A DNA stretch of 64,000 nt from CAVVEQ01 sp963747315. Lineage in GTDB: Bacteria; Chloroflexota; Anaerolineae; Anaerolineales; Anaerolineaceae. The notes under the pieces are model-generated. The model saw nothing but the letters and a program-made list of their open reading frames with translations. It did no database searches and was not told the DNA's origin. This document shows, one piece after another, positions 45,115 to 54,295 of this stretch. Numbering within the stretch: position 1 is the stretch's first letter; each line of letters begins with the position of its first letter. Position numbers and translations under genes: made by a program. The DNA lies in assembly GCA_963747315.1 (NCBI GenBank), contig CAVVEQ010000013.1, positions 496,001-560,000 on the forward strand, written 5' to 3'.

Positions 45115-46185
45115 TTATGGCTTTTCGACAGTATCCCGATAAGCGAGCTGTCCGCACCCCGCTTTGATATCCAAACCCATCCTGAGGCGCAGCGTGGCGG
45201 GTATTCCGGACTTTTGTAGAATGCTTAGAAAAGTCTTTGCCCTGGCTGGATCGCTGCCTTTCTGATCGTAATGATCCGAAGGATTCAACTGGATCAAATT
45301 CACGTGACATAATAGCCCTTTGAGTAATGTAGCTAATTCCCTGGATAATTCAATCGAATCATTGACACCATTTATCAGGGCGTATTCAAAGGTAATCCTC
45401 CGCCTGGTTTTCTCTACGTATTCTCGGCAAGCGGTAATTAGATCTTTAATGGGATATTTCTTGTTTGTAGGAATAAGCTGATTGCGTAAGAAATCATTTG
45501 GAGCGTGAAGGCTAACTGCTAAATTGACCTGGCTTTGCTCCTGGGTAAAACGGCGAATTCCAGGAATGATTCCCACAGTAGAGATTGTAAATCGACGTTC
45601 ACCCATCCCAAAACCACTGGGGTCATTCAGCGTTTTTATTGCAGCAAGGGTGTTGTCATAGTTAAGAAATGGTTCACCCATACCCATGATGACAATATTC
45701 GTCAGTCGGTTATCGCTTGCTTTTAACATTCTAGCAAAGCACAACACCTGTTCGATGATTTCCCCGGCAGAGAGGTTCGCGATGAAACCCATTTGACCAG
45801 TGGAACAAAATACACAGCCAACCGGGCAGCCGGATTGGGAAGAAATGCACAAAGTGCGCCTTTCTTCATAAAGCATCAATACTGATTCAATGTAGCTGCC
45901 GTGGGTTGTCCGAAATAAATGCTTTTCAGAATGTTGATCTGCAGATTTCAAAGACTGGACTACAGCTATATTGGTGAAACTATAAGTATCCGACAACCAC
46001 TCGCGAAGTGAAGTGGGGATCGTAAAAAACTCAGCAGGATTCGCCCAGAGATGTTTATAGACACCTTCCCAGATTTGATCCAACCGGAATTGCGGTTCTC
46101 CCATTTCAATCAGAATGGCTGATAAATCCTCGCGTGTGAGGTTATAAAAGTTTGGTTTGCCTGGCAAAGTTCCTGAAAGAGTCAT
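45115..46185 (-). CDS. rlmN: 23S rRNA/tRNA adenine-C2 methyltransferase RlmN
   Basis: A 356-residue radical SAM enzyme with CPVGCVFC (4Fe-4S ligands), GMGEPFLNYD and the C-terminal KAGCGQL region supplying the methyl-carrying cysteine (about residue 348). It methylates A2503 of 23S rRNA and A37 of some tRNAs. Its ATG overlaps the HAD gene stop (TAATG). Confidence 0.95.
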   Translation of the reverse strand: MTLSGTLPGKPNFYNLTREDLSAILIEMGEPQFRLDQIWEGVYKHLWANPAEFFTIPTSLREWLSDTYSFTNIAVVQSLKSADQHSEKHLFRTTHGSYIESVLMLYEERRTLCISSQSGCPVGCVFCSTGQMGFIANLSAGEIIEQVLCFARMLKASDNRLTNIVIMGMGEPFLNYDNTLAAIKTLNDPSGFGMGERRFTISTVGIIPGIRRFTQEQSQVNLAVSLHAPNDFLRNQLIPTNKKYPIKDLITACREYVEKTRRRITFEYALINGVNDSIELSRELATLLKGLLCHVNLIQLNPSDHYDQKGSDPARAKTFLSILQKSGIPATLRLRMGLDIKAGCGQLAYRDTVEKP

Positions 46186-46967
46186 TAACCCAGTAATTCT
46201 AGAAGATCAGCGGCGATCAAATCCGGCTGAGGGGTCCATTTATTTGCGTCTTCCATCGTTGCTACCCCACTTAGGACTAATCCGGAACGGCAACCTGCTA
46301 GTTGTGCGCCTAAGATATCAGTTTCCAACCGGTCCCCAATTCCGATGATCTCTTTTGGTGATAACCCAAGTTCTTCGATGCAGAGATCGAAAAGATATGG
46401 AGATGGTTTACCAGCAATAATTGGTTCCTGACCGCTCGCTGCCTGGACGAACGCAATGAAAGGTCCAGAACCCGGGATCAAACCTTCGGGCGTCGGAAAT
46501 GTGAAATCCGGATTGGTTCCATAAAAAGGAACTCCTTCCCGGATGAGCTTGTTCGCTTTCCTGAATTTGTCAAAAGTGATATTTCGATCAAAACCTACTA
46601 TGACTGCTAGGGGATTCTCCTCGGAATAAAAATATCCTGCTGATTCAAGAGCAGTAAACGTCCCGATTTCACCGATGATGTAAACCGGTCCGGGTTTAGG
46701 AAATCGTTTATTAAGAAGATAAACCACTCCCATGGGAGAATTGATGATCGTGGACGGAGGAACGAAAACACCAAAATTGGCAAGTTTCTCAGCGAATTGT
46801 TCCGGGGTTTTTGTTTGATTATTTGTTAGAAGACGAACTTTTAGACTTAGCTCATCCATCCTTTGAAAAGCTTTTGGAAGATCGACCAATGGCGTATTAT
46901 CACGCCAAAGGACCCCGTCCATATCCAGCAAGACCGCTTTCACATCAGGTTGAAGGTTTTTTATCAT
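46185..46967 (-). CDS. HAD-IIA family phosphatase (NagD/p-nitrophenyl phosphatase-like)
   Basis: A 260-residue HAD-IIA protein. Motif I is LLDMDGVLWRD, motif II is LLTNNQTKTP, the lysine is in AGKPSPYLFD and motif IV is GIGDRLETDI. Cap type C2. It probably dephosphorylates a nucleotide or sugar phosphate; the exact substrate is unknown. First gene of a run with rlmN and possibly ftsY-prfB, placed after the clpP terminator. Confidence 0.88.
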   Translation of the reverse strand: MIKNLQPDVKAVLLDMDGVLWRDNTPLVDLPKAFQRMDELSLKVRLLTNNQTKTPEQFAEKLANFGVFVPPSTIINSPMGVVYLLNKRFPKPGPVYIIGEIGTFTALESAGYFYSEENPLAVIVGFDRNITFDKFRKANKLIREGVPFYGTNPDFTFPTPEGLIPGSGPFIAFVQAASGQEPIIAGKPSPYLFDLCIEELGLSPKEIIGIGDRLETDILGAQLAGCRSGLVLSGVATMEDANKWTPQPDLIAADLLELLG

Positions 46968-46974
46968 GTTATCC

Positions 46975-47007
46975 TAGAAAAATTGCCGGTGAATTTTCCC
47001 GGCAATT
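46975..47007 (-). terminator. Rho-independent terminator after clpP
   Basis: AATTGCCGG and CCGGCAATT form a nine-pair stem with a 9-base loop, and a T run follows on the minus strand. Confidence 0.82.
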
Positions 47008-47031
47008 GGAGTTTTAAATTCCCTACACAAA

Positions 47032-47634
47032 TCACTTCGCGACTTGCAACACTTGATCTACAAGGCCATATTCGACTGCCTGTTGCGCTTCCAGGTAGAA
47101 ATTGCGATCTGTATCCCGTTCGATCACTTCCAGGCTTTGACCTGTGGAATCAGACATGATCTGAATCAGTCGGGCTTTGAGCCGGAGGATCTCTTTCGCC
47201 TGGATTTCAATATCCGAAGCCTGGCCTTCCGCGCCGCCAAGCGGTTGGTGCATATGAATTGTGGCGTGCGGCAGAGCATATCGCTGACCTTTGGTGCCGG
47301 CTGCCAATAGGACAGTTCCGAAAGATGCAGTCACACCAACGGCAACAGTACTGATTTTATTGGGTATCATTTTCATAGTGTCATAAATCGCCAAACCGGA
47401 GTAGATCTGGCCTCCAGGCGAATTGATATACATTTGAATCATTTTGTCCGGATCCTCGTGACTCAAATAGAGCAGCTGGGCAACGACAACATTTGCGACC
47501 TGGTCGTCGATCGCAGTACCAACAAAAATGATTCTTTCCCGAAGAAGCAGGGAATAAATATCATATGCGCGTTCACCACGGCCGGATGACTCCACGACCA
47601 TGGGGATGACGGAATTGAATAAGCGGTTATTCAT
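47032..47634 (-). CDS. clpP: ATP-dependent Clp protease proteolytic subunit
   Basis: A 200-residue serine protease. The catalytic Ser is in GVTASFGTVLLAAG (Phe and Thr where Met and Ala are more common), His in HMHQPLGG and Asp in ERDTDRNFYL. It forms the tetradecameric chamber with a Clp ATPase. It overlaps the tig stop by eight bases. The usual clpX partner is not next to it: a terminator and a HAD gene follow instead. Confidence 0.95.
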   Translation of the reverse strand: MNNRLFNSVIPMVVESSGRGERAYDIYSLLLRERIIFVGTAIDDQVANVVVAQLLYLSHEDPDKMIQMYINSPGGQIYSGLAIYDTMKMIPNKISTVAVGVTASFGTVLLAAGTKGQRYALPHATIHMHQPLGGAEGQASDIEIQAKEILRLKARLIQIMSDSTGQSLEVIERDTDRNFYLEAQQAVEYGLVDQVLQVAK

Positions 47635-49123
47635 TTTTCTCCTTGCTTTTTTTGGTTTGTTTCACTGTTGCTTTGGATGATTTTTCCTTTGTGGAAGTTA
47701 CAGGAGGTTTACCAACCGGTTGAGATTCTGATTTTTTCGTGGATTTCTTACGAGGTTTTGTTTCAACCTCGGAATCTGAATTAGCTTTTTGCTGATAATC
47801 ACCCGTTGCGATGGATTTTATAACGGATAGGACCCTTCGATTCATCGCCCGGCTCGCTGCCTGCACTGCCATTGCATTCACGAGCTGCTGGGAATTCGCC
47901 TTACGGCTGAGTTTTTCAAAATCCTTGGATCCCTGGAGGTTCGAAAGTGTTGTGTTTAGCTCCTGGGTGATCTCGTCCTGGTTTAGTTGTATCTTTTCAT
48001 CCCTGGCAACCTGTTCCAGAACAAGAGAGCGTTCAAGCCGCTTTTTTCCAGCGGGCTTAAGTTCATCCTCCATGAAGGAATCCCTGGTTTTGTTGTTGAG
48101 TTTCAAGTAGGTTTCCAAATCCATTTTCTGCTGTGCGAGATCTTCTTCGAAATGTTCCAGGAGATGATTAACCTCGTCATCGAGAAGGTGCGAGGGGTAT
48201 TTAATTACAGCCTGGGCGGTAATTGTGTCCAGGAGCTCGTCAAAGAATTTCTGGTCGTATTGATCGCGATTACGCTCGTTTATGCGGGCACGAATGGAGT
48301 CTTCAAGCGCCTGGAAATTTTCGAAATCACCGAGAGATTTGGCAAAATCATCATTCAATTCAGGTAACTTCATGAACTTTATGCTTAAGACTTTGAATGA
48401 ATATTGAACACTTTTACCGCTGAGCTCAGGGTACAAATACTCGCCCGGGTAAGTGAAGGTAACTGAACCTTCATCATCGGCAGATAGCCCCAGGAGGTTT
48501 TTGTCAAATCCTTTGAATGGGAACGGATCTTCCATCGAGGTGTCACCGATCCAAACCTGCGTATCGGATTCCTTGAAAATCGCCGGATCCTGGCCTTCCT
48601 CCGGGTTTTGGATCGTGCCGGAAAGTTTTATATAAACCATATCCCCGTTCGCAGCAGGTCGCTCAACAGGTTCGGCTGTGGCAAGCATACGCTGAAATTC
48701 GGACAATGTTTTTTGTACTTCTGATTCTTCCAACGCGGGAGGTGAATATGGTTTTCGGATGGAGTGATAATCTTTTAGATCTACCTCCGGTTCTAGCGGG
48801 ATTAAAAAGGAGAAGGATGGGGGAGTGGTCGAGATGATTTTTTCCAGGGAACCAGGTCCGGATGGTTTGATCTTGGCTTCGTCCAGTACTTTGGGATAAA
48901 TGTCATCCACCATCATTTCAACAGCTCGATTTTGAATATATTCATCCCCATACATTCTTTTAATGACGGATATGGGCGCTTTTCCAGGTCTGAAACCGGG
49001 AATTTTGGATTCCCGGGAGATTTTTTGTGCAGCCTTGACTGAAAAATTATCCAACTCTTCGTTGCTGCATTCGACAATTACTTCCACCTGATGGTCTTCA
49101 CGGGATTTTTGATCGATTTTCAA
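47627..49123 (-). CDS. tig: Trigger factor with Lys-rich C-terminal tail
   Basis: A 498-residue ribosome-bound chaperone. The ribosome-binding loop is KIPGFRPGKAP, the FKBP-type domain spans ~155-245 and the helical C-domain follows to ~430. The last ~60 residues are Lys/Ser/Thr-rich and low complexity, longer than the usual end. Start is a TTG with AAAGGA eight bases upstream. It lies 27 bases after the tRNA-Leu gene in the same direction, so the two may share a transcript. Confidence 0.95.
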   Translation of the reverse strand: MKIDQKSREDHQVEVIVECSNEELDNFSVKAAQKISRESKIPGFRPGKAPISVIKRMYGDEYIQNRAVEMMVDDIYPKVLDEAKIKPSGPGSLEKIISTTPPSFSFLIPLEPEVDLKDYHSIRKPYSPPALEESEVQKTLSEFQRMLATAEPVERPAANGDMVYIKLSGTIQNPEEGQDPAIFKESDTQVWIGDTSMEDPFPFKGFDKNLLGLSADDEGSVTFTYPGEYLYPELSGKSVQYSFKVLSIKFMKLPELNDDFAKSLGDFENFQALEDSIRARINERNRDQYDQKFFDELLDTITAQAVIKYPSHLLDDEVNHLLEHFEEDLAQQKMDLETYLKLNNKTRDSFMEDELKPAGKKRLERSLVLEQVARDEKIQLNQDEITQELNTTLSNLQGSKDFEKLSRKANSQQLVNAMAVQAASRAMNRRVLSVIKSIATGDYQQKANSDSEVETKPRKKSTKKSESQPVGKPPVTSTKEKSSKATVKQTKKSKEKNE

Positions 49124-49150
49124 TTTAAATTCCTTTTCGCATTATTCCGA

Positions 49151-49232
49151 TGGGGAAGGAGGGACTTGAACCCTCACGCCTTGCGGCACATGATCCTAAG
49201 TCATGCCTGTCTGCCAATTCCAGCACTTCCCC
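49151..49232 (-). tRNA. tRNA-Leu (TAG)
   Basis: A class II tRNA with a long variable arm: acceptor GGGGAAG/CTTCCCC, anticodon stem CATGA/TCATG with loop CTTAGGA giving TAG, and T-loop GTTCAAGTC. CCA not encoded. Confidence 0.94.
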
Positions 49233-49243
49233 AAAGACATCGA

Positions 49244-49249
49244 ATTATA
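49244..49249 (-). promoter_or_regulatory. -10 element of tRNA-Leu (and perhaps tig-clpP)
   Basis: A perfect TATAAT on the minus strand, 11 bases before the tRNA. No terminator is seen between the tRNA and tig. Confidence 0.45.
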
Positions 49250-49281
49250 AACAGTTACAAAACGAGCGTCAATGACACTAT

Positions 49282-50064
49282 TTACGCGGTTCCCCATCCA
49301 AAAAAAACAGGAACGTATTGAACTCTTCGGTTTTCAATTCTCGAGTGTAAATCGAGGTTCTTAAGCTCGCTGATAGCTTCATTGGAGAGTTGACCAAGAT
49401 TATCCGCTTCGATGATTTTCCACTCCGATTCGATCTCATCGGCAGATTCAGCTTTATCGGAAGACCAGGATAGGATCCCTGTATGAATTGACGCAAAACC
49501 TGCAGCTTTGAGAAGGCCAATAATCTTTCTCCCCATGAATGGGTCAGCTCCCTGGCGAATAAGTCCCTCGATCTGAATATTCTTGATCATTTCAAATTCA
49601 AGCGGATAATCGATCCTTCCCCCGTAATCAGGCTCAGAAAATATAAAAAAATGGCCTCCTTTTTTGAGAAGCCTCTTTATTTCACGAATGGATTCCAGGG
49701 GATCTATTAGCCATAGGAGGAAATAGTGGCAAAAACATTGATCGAATACCTCATCGGAAAACGGCAAAAGACAACCATTACCCGTTATTAAACTCACTTT
49801 GGGGTCTTGTTTGCGGAAATATTTCAAGCGCTCAAGATCCAGATCAATTCCGCAGATCAGACCACCAGGTATTGCTGGATATTCGGAGAGGACCGCGCCA
49901 GTCCCACAACCCACCTCCAGAATCTTTGAGAATGGAGAAATTGGAAAGTTGTTCCGGCATGATTTGCGGATTTGGTATGACCAACGACTTTGAATGCGAA
50001 ATCTGTTATCCCAATCGGAAACGGAAAGCGGTTGAATCAACTCTGATTCCAGATCTTTTCCCAT
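49282..50064 (-). CDS. Class I SAM-dependent methyltransferase of the radical SAM operon
   Basis: A 260-residue Rossmann-fold methyltransferase with motif I ILEVGCGTGAVL, the acidic loop GIDLDLERL, NGCLLPFSDEVFD and a post-motif LKKGGHFFIFSEPD. It overlaps the cysteine-less radical SAM gene by 28 bases, so the two are translationally linked. It is the last gene of the five-gene operon. A role in methylating a product made with the radical SAM enzyme is an inference from position; a general small-molecule methyltransferase is the alternative. Confidence 0.82.
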   Translation of the reverse strand: MGKDLESELIQPLSVSDWDNRFRIQSRWSYQIRKSCRNNFPISPFSKILEVGCGTGAVLSEYPAIPGGLICGIDLDLERLKYFRKQDPKVSLITGNGCLLPFSDEVFDQCFCHYFLLWLIDPLESIREIKRLLKKGGHFFIFSEPDYGGRIDYPLEFEMIKNIQIEGLIRQGADPFMGRKIIGLLKAAGFASIHTGILSWSSDKAESADEIESEWKIIEADNLGQLSNEAISELKNLDLHSRIENRRVQYVPVFFGWGTA

Positions 50065-51191
50065 GGATCTAAGAGAATATTCCCGAGAATTCGTGTATCA
50101 TCCTGGTCCGGCAGAACATCCCCGTCTGGTTCGATGTACAACCAGGCTTTTCCAGCTCCGCTAAGGTATTCTTCGTTCTCCTCAAGTTCAAGCGCCACCG
50201 GATGGTTAGCAGAGTAGGGCACAGGCAGATCCCAAACAAGTTTGATCCCTTTTTGCTGGATATATTGCTGGGCGGAACTTAGCAAACCGGATGATTCCTT
50301 CGAATCAATACTCAAAGAGACAGATGGTATGTCGAAAGAAGCTAATTTATCGATGATCTTTCGGATTTCACCAGCGTTTTTCTTATTAATCGTGATATGA
50401 ACTGTAAGGTAAATATCCTCCGCGACGGCATCTTTTAATGCTTCCCAGGAAGTTGATTCGGAATCATCCAGGAGGAGGGTAAGATGGTCGAGACCGGCGT
50501 CGAGAAGGCTATGCAAATATGTAGGATCTGTTAATCGACTACCATCCGTGATCAGACCGCACACCAGGTCACGTTCTTCGGTGTATTTAATCAGCTCAAT
50601 CAAATCTGGACGGGTCGTCGGTTCACCTCCGGTAAAAACAACGTGCGGAATTCCGGCATTCGCTGACTTTTCTAATATGGATTTCCATTCCTCTGTGGTC
50701 AATTCCCGGTCTACCCTTTTTGAAATACGTTTGGGGAGGGATTCCGTGAGGTTTTTATATGTAAGCGCACAATCCAAGCGGTATGGAGCGGAGATTTCCG
50801 CAGTAAAAGGATCAAGTCTATCCAGGTCAATGAAAATCTCAGGGGCTAGATCAGGTGTAGTCATAAGGGTTTGAATCTGATCCGCAATTTCCCGATAATC
50901 ATGGGAGGCGACTTCCGCCTTGATCTTATAACGGCTTTGCATAATCCTGCCAACTTCTGAAGCAGTCTTATTTTGAATGAAATAATAAGTATATTCAGAT
51001 GCCGTTTGATTCAAATGGAGGATCGTTGATGCGTTAATGACGAGCAGCCCTTGCCCGCCAGGTTCCAAACGGAGATGCATACGAAAATGCGGGATAGAAT
51101 CTTCTGGAGATTGATAATGATACATTCCTGACGGAATAGGTTCAACCGGTTTGAATAATTTACCAGACCATAATTGGATCCTGCTTTTCAT
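50037..51191 (-). CDS. Cysteine-less radical SAM-like protein (probable pseudoenzyme)
   Basis: About 384 residues from the ATG at 51191 (GGAGG five bases upstream; the frame is open to a TTG at 51203). The N-terminal ~110 residues form a PqqD-like peptide-binding domain (LRLEPGGQGLLVINASTILHLN) matching its neighbour. The TIM-barrel keeps FTGGEPTTRPDL, but where the neighbour has the CxxxCxxC cluster motif this reads ALTYKNLTESLP, with no cysteines. The SPASM-like end (LYIEPDGDVLPDQDD) also lacks all cluster cysteines and stops early. It cannot bind the canonical 4Fe-4S clusters, so a substrate-binding or regulatory partner of the active paralogue is likely. Confidence 0.85.
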   Translation of the reverse strand: MKSRIQLWSGKLFKPVEPIPSGMYHYQSPEDSIPHFRMHLRLEPGGQGLLVINASTILHLNQTASEYTYYFIQNKTASEVGRIMQSRYKIKAEVASHDYREIADQIQTLMTTPDLAPEIFIDLDRLDPFTAEISAPYRLDCALTYKNLTESLPKRISKRVDRELTTEEWKSILEKSANAGIPHVVFTGGEPTTRPDLIELIKYTEERDLVCGLITDGSRLTDPTYLHSLLDAGLDHLTLLLDDSESTSWEALKDAVAEDIYLTVHITINKKNAGEIRKIIDKLASFDIPSVSLSIDSKESSGLLSSAQQYIQQKGIKLVWDLPVPYSANHPVALELEENEEYLSGAGKAWLYIEPDGDVLPDQDDTRILGNILLDPWEKIWNQS

Positions 51192-51203
51192 ATGAACCTC
51201 CAA

Positions 51204-52589
51204 CTAATTAGTAATTTCATGAAAAAATCGTTGAGGAACTGGTTCTTTCAAAGTTGATTCAAGTGGGCAACCCCCTCCGCATTCAGGGAGGAAGGAGCAT
51301 CCAAGGCATTTTGATGGAGCTAAGGCCCTATTTCGCAATTTCTGAGCAAGCGGATGGTTCCAGATTGAATCCCATGATTCATTAAGAATATTACCGAGAG
51401 ATGAATAATAGGATTGGCATGGAATCACAGTCCCATCGGGTTCAATACACATGTTATAAAGAGCAGCTGTGCATCCTTTAACTCCTAATTGCATTTGAAC
51501 AGGGTCGAAATGGCAGTATTGGGTAGGAGTGTACCAGATCAGCCTCTGATCATTCTTTGTAGTGATCTCCCGCGCAATTTCTAGCAATTCCGGCAATTCC
51601 GATTCATCGAGCCCCGTTCCAACCGTCCTTCCGCTGCCGGAATATATCAAGGCGTTCAAACCTATCGTGGGAACCCCAAGGTCAGCAAGGAATGCGAGGG
51701 TTTCCCGTAAATACTTTGAATTCTCTCGTAATAAGGTAGTATTTGTCATCACGAACAATTTTTGAGATAACGCATTTTGAATTCCCGCAGAAGTGTCTTT
51801 CCATGCTCCATTCCTGGCAACCATCCCGTCATGGATGGATTCCAGATGTGATTCGATGGTTATCTGAATATGATCCAATCCTGATTCCACCAAAGCGGAT
51901 GTGAATGCAGGGTCCTTTAATTTCCTGCCGTTCGTATTTAACCCGGTAATCTGACCTTGTGATTCAGAGAACCGAATAAGGTCGAATAGAACCGGAGAAA
52001 GCGTCGGTTCTCCGCCGGTGAAAACAATATGTGGAATTCCAATCGCCCATAATTGAGAAAGGACATTGAGCCAGGCTTGTTTGGATAATTCCATCCGGTC
52101 TCGTAATGATTCATTGTAGCAATGAAAACATGCATTGTTACAGCGATAGGTGATCGCCAAATCCATACGGTAAGGGGCAGAAGGTGTGCTCGAAAAAGGT
52201 GTGGTTGTTTCGATCTCAAAATCACATATCGGGCAGCCTGCGCCAGGTTCCAAAAGGCGATTTAATTTGATCTTGAATTCTGCATAATCAGATGTTAATT
52301 GCGTTGAGGAAACGGCGTAATCAGATCTAAGGGTTTTGATCGCTTCATCTTCAGGGATATTATTCAAACTTAGGAATGCCATCCGGGCAGCGCTGGGATT
52401 AAGGTGATAAATTGTATTCGCATTAATGAAAAGAACGCCGGATCCATCCGGATCTAATCTTAGATGTACCCTGGAGTTACCACCATCGTAGGCTATGTTG
52501 AAATGATGGATTGAAGCAGCATCCATATTTTGACCAAGCTTCCTCGGTGATGATGGGATCAGATGTTTATACCGGTCAAATATCGCCAT
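51204..52589 (-). CDS. Radical SAM/SPASM enzyme with N-terminal PqqD-like domain
   Basis: A 461-residue protein. Residues ~25-110 are PqqD-like (RLDPDGSGVLFINANTIYHLNP), a recognition fold used for peptide substrates. The radical SAM core has CNNACFHC (three ligands), TGGEPTLSP and TIESH. The SPASM domain (~360-450) has GCTAALYNMCIEPDG, IPCQSY, and CLGCSFLPECGGGCP for auxiliary clusters. An extra CPIC pair lies just before the core. SPASM enzymes typically modify ribosomal peptides or proteins. The Cys-Ala-repeat membrane protein nine bases upstream is the obvious candidate substrate (inference). Confidence 0.88.
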   Translation of the reverse strand: MAIFDRYKHLIPSSPRKLGQNMDAASIHHFNIAYDGGNSRVHLRLDPDGSGVLFINANTIYHLNPSAARMAFLSLNNIPEDEAIKTLRSDYAVSSTQLTSDYAEFKIKLNRLLEPGAGCPICDFEIETTTPFSSTPSAPYRMDLAITYRCNNACFHCYNESLRDRMELSKQAWLNVLSQLWAIGIPHIVFTGGEPTLSPVLFDLIRFSESQGQITGLNTNGRKLKDPAFTSALVESGLDHIQITIESHLESIHDGMVARNGAWKDTSAGIQNALSQKLFVMTNTTLLRENSKYLRETLAFLADLGVPTIGLNALIYSGSGRTVGTGLDESELPELLEIAREITTKNDQRLIWYTPTQYCHFDPVQMQLGVKGCTAALYNMCIEPDGTVIPCQSYYSSLGNILNESWDSIWNHPLAQKLRNRALAPSKCLGCSFLPECGGGCPLESTLKEPVPQRFFHEITN

Positions 52590-52598
52590 TGATTTTCT

Positions 52599-54272
52599 TT
52601 ACCGTCCGCCTCCCGCGCAGGCACAAGCACAACCAGCACACGCGCAAGCGCAGGCGCAGGAATGCCCGCCACCGCCGCCGGAGCTCCCCCTGCTGGTTGA
52701 TACCGGAACAGGGTTGGTCTTGTTCGTGACGCCGCTGGTGAAACTATTTACATTTCCAACGACACTGGATGCCATATTTTGGGCTCCATTGGTCACAGAT
52801 GCAGCGAAAGTGGCACCTGGAAGTGAGGGCAGGCTGACTGTCCCCGAACTTTTGCCCTGACTCAGGGTGGGGATTGAACCACCACCACCTCCACCGCGGG
52901 CAACAGCCGATCCAAAGGATGGATCGTAACCACCCCACCAACGGGGGAGGAATACGGGTTGATTCCGGAATACATCCTGGGTGCGGTTCTCATAATCGCG
53001 ATCCGCCATAGTCCAATCCATCACCTCGTCAAACTTTTGAGATTTGACTTCGGGAGTATCCGCTGCGTCCACCATCGCCCAGGCTTTCGTGATGATATCC
53101 TTGTAAAAAACGATCGTTTCCTTACGGCTGAATCCCTTCATTTTTTCAGAAACGATTTTTACCAGATTGATCATCATGTCCTGCAATCCTTCCTTCTGAT
53201 CAGAAAGGTTGGTTTTTGCCATGGCTTTCAGGAAATCTATTTCGTACGGGTAAAGACCTTCCGGGAGAGGGTCCTTGAGGTTCAGTTTTAAAGGATCCTT
53301 CTCAACCACTTGAGCAGCTTCTTTCTTGATCGTGGCGAATACGATCATCATAAGGATCTTATCCATCGGTTCTTCCATGAGGATAGCAGCTTCAACCGCA
53401 GTTAACCCTCTTTTAATCCCATGACCTTCAATAGCAATTTTCGGGGGGAGATATTGAAGTTTGCGTTTTTGTGCGTTTTTAATCCCAACAATGGTGATTG
53501 TGACGAAAATCCCAAGGATCGCAAGCGGGCAAAGACATGGGATGATATCTTCGAAATTGAAATCTACAATCGGAGGAGTCGAAACGGCTGCAGCAGGAAC
53601 CAATCGAGCTGGAAAAGCCGCCCCGAACGTGTATTGGTCAGATCCATTGGCATCCGGGCTTTCCCAGCGGTAAAACACTCTGCCGTCAGCTGTGTAACCT
53701 GAGACTGGATCGGGCGCTCCCGGCCAATCCTTGGCTTGGAAATACCTGGGTTCCTCAGGTGTTAATCCCGCAGGAAGCACGAGCGTCACTGCAGTACTTG
53801 TTAAACCATGTACATACTCGGAACCAAACCAGGTGGGAGAGAATTGAAAACTGGCATATGGTTCTGCTTCTTCAGAATTGGCAGTGTAGAGGACCCCGGG
53901 GATGGATTCAACGTGCATTGTGACAGTACCGGATTCTCCCGGCTGGATGGCGTTACTTCCGAGATACAAGGAGACCCCATTGGTCATGGAGTCAATACTC
54001 GTCACCGGTTGACCATTTATCGTTCCGGTTACCGAACCCAGGTCGAATTTCTCGTTTGGCAAACCGACGTCAACATAATCGATTTCATGCGCGCCAGGAT
54101 CGTTCTGGAAAACCCAGGTGTAATCCAAGGAGATGCTGCCATCTTCATTGACAGTTAAAACAACATCAACACTGCGAAGATTAAAACTGTAATCCTGGGC
54201 AAATACCGGAGTTACTATTGCTGCTAAAAGGAATAAGACAACCAGGATGCTTAAGAAGCGCATACGATTCAT
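52599..54272 (-). CDS. DUF2207-like membrane protein with C-terminal Cys-Ala repeat tail
   Basis: About 557 residues from the ATG at 54272 (GAGGT seven bases upstream). A signal peptide (~1-26, ending near PVFA) is followed by an extracytoplasmic beta-rich domain (~27-240), a membrane segment (LAILGIFVTITIVGI, ~255), a cytoplasmic helical domain (~290-420), then Gly/Ser/Asn-rich low complexity. It ends in CACACACAGCACACA followed by GGGR: seven cysteines alternating with alanine. The topology puts this tail in the cytoplasm, where a radical SAM enzyme could reach it. DUF2207 proteins have no clear known function. The alternative is that the cysteines bind metal unmodified. Confidence 0.85.
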   Translation of the reverse strand: MNRMRFLSILVVLFLLAAIVTPVFAQDYSFNLRSVDVVLTVNEDGSISLDYTWVFQNDPGAHEIDYVDVGLPNEKFDLGSVTGTINGQPVTSIDSMTNGVSLYLGSNAIQPGESGTVTMHVESIPGVLYTANSEEAEPYASFQFSPTWFGSEYVHGLTSTAVTLVLPAGLTPEEPRYFQAKDWPGAPDPVSGYTADGRVFYRWESPDANGSDQYTFGAAFPARLVPAAAVSTPPIVDFNFEDIIPCLCPLAILGIFVTITIVGIKNAQKRKLQYLPPKIAIEGHGIKRGLTAVEAAILMEEPMDKILMMIVFATIKKEAAQVVEKDPLKLNLKDPLPEGLYPYEIDFLKAMAKTNLSDQKEGLQDMMINLVKIVSEKMKGFSRKETIVFYKDIITKAWAMVDAADTPEVKSQKFDEVMDWTMADRDYENRTQDVFRNQPVFLPRWWGGYDPSFGSAVARGGGGGGSIPTLSQGKSSGTVSLPSLPGATFAASVTNGAQNMASSVVGNVNSFTSGVTNKTNPVPVSTSRGSSGGGGGHSCACACACAGCACACAGGGR

Positions 54273-54295
54273 GGGTTTACCTCGCGGAAGGAAAT

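Noticed and set aside
52602..52665. Short GCA/CAC-rich tandem DNA repeat as a microsatellite or CRISPR-like array
   Set aside because: It is in frame at the end of a gene with mixed Cys and Ala codons; no spacer structure exists.
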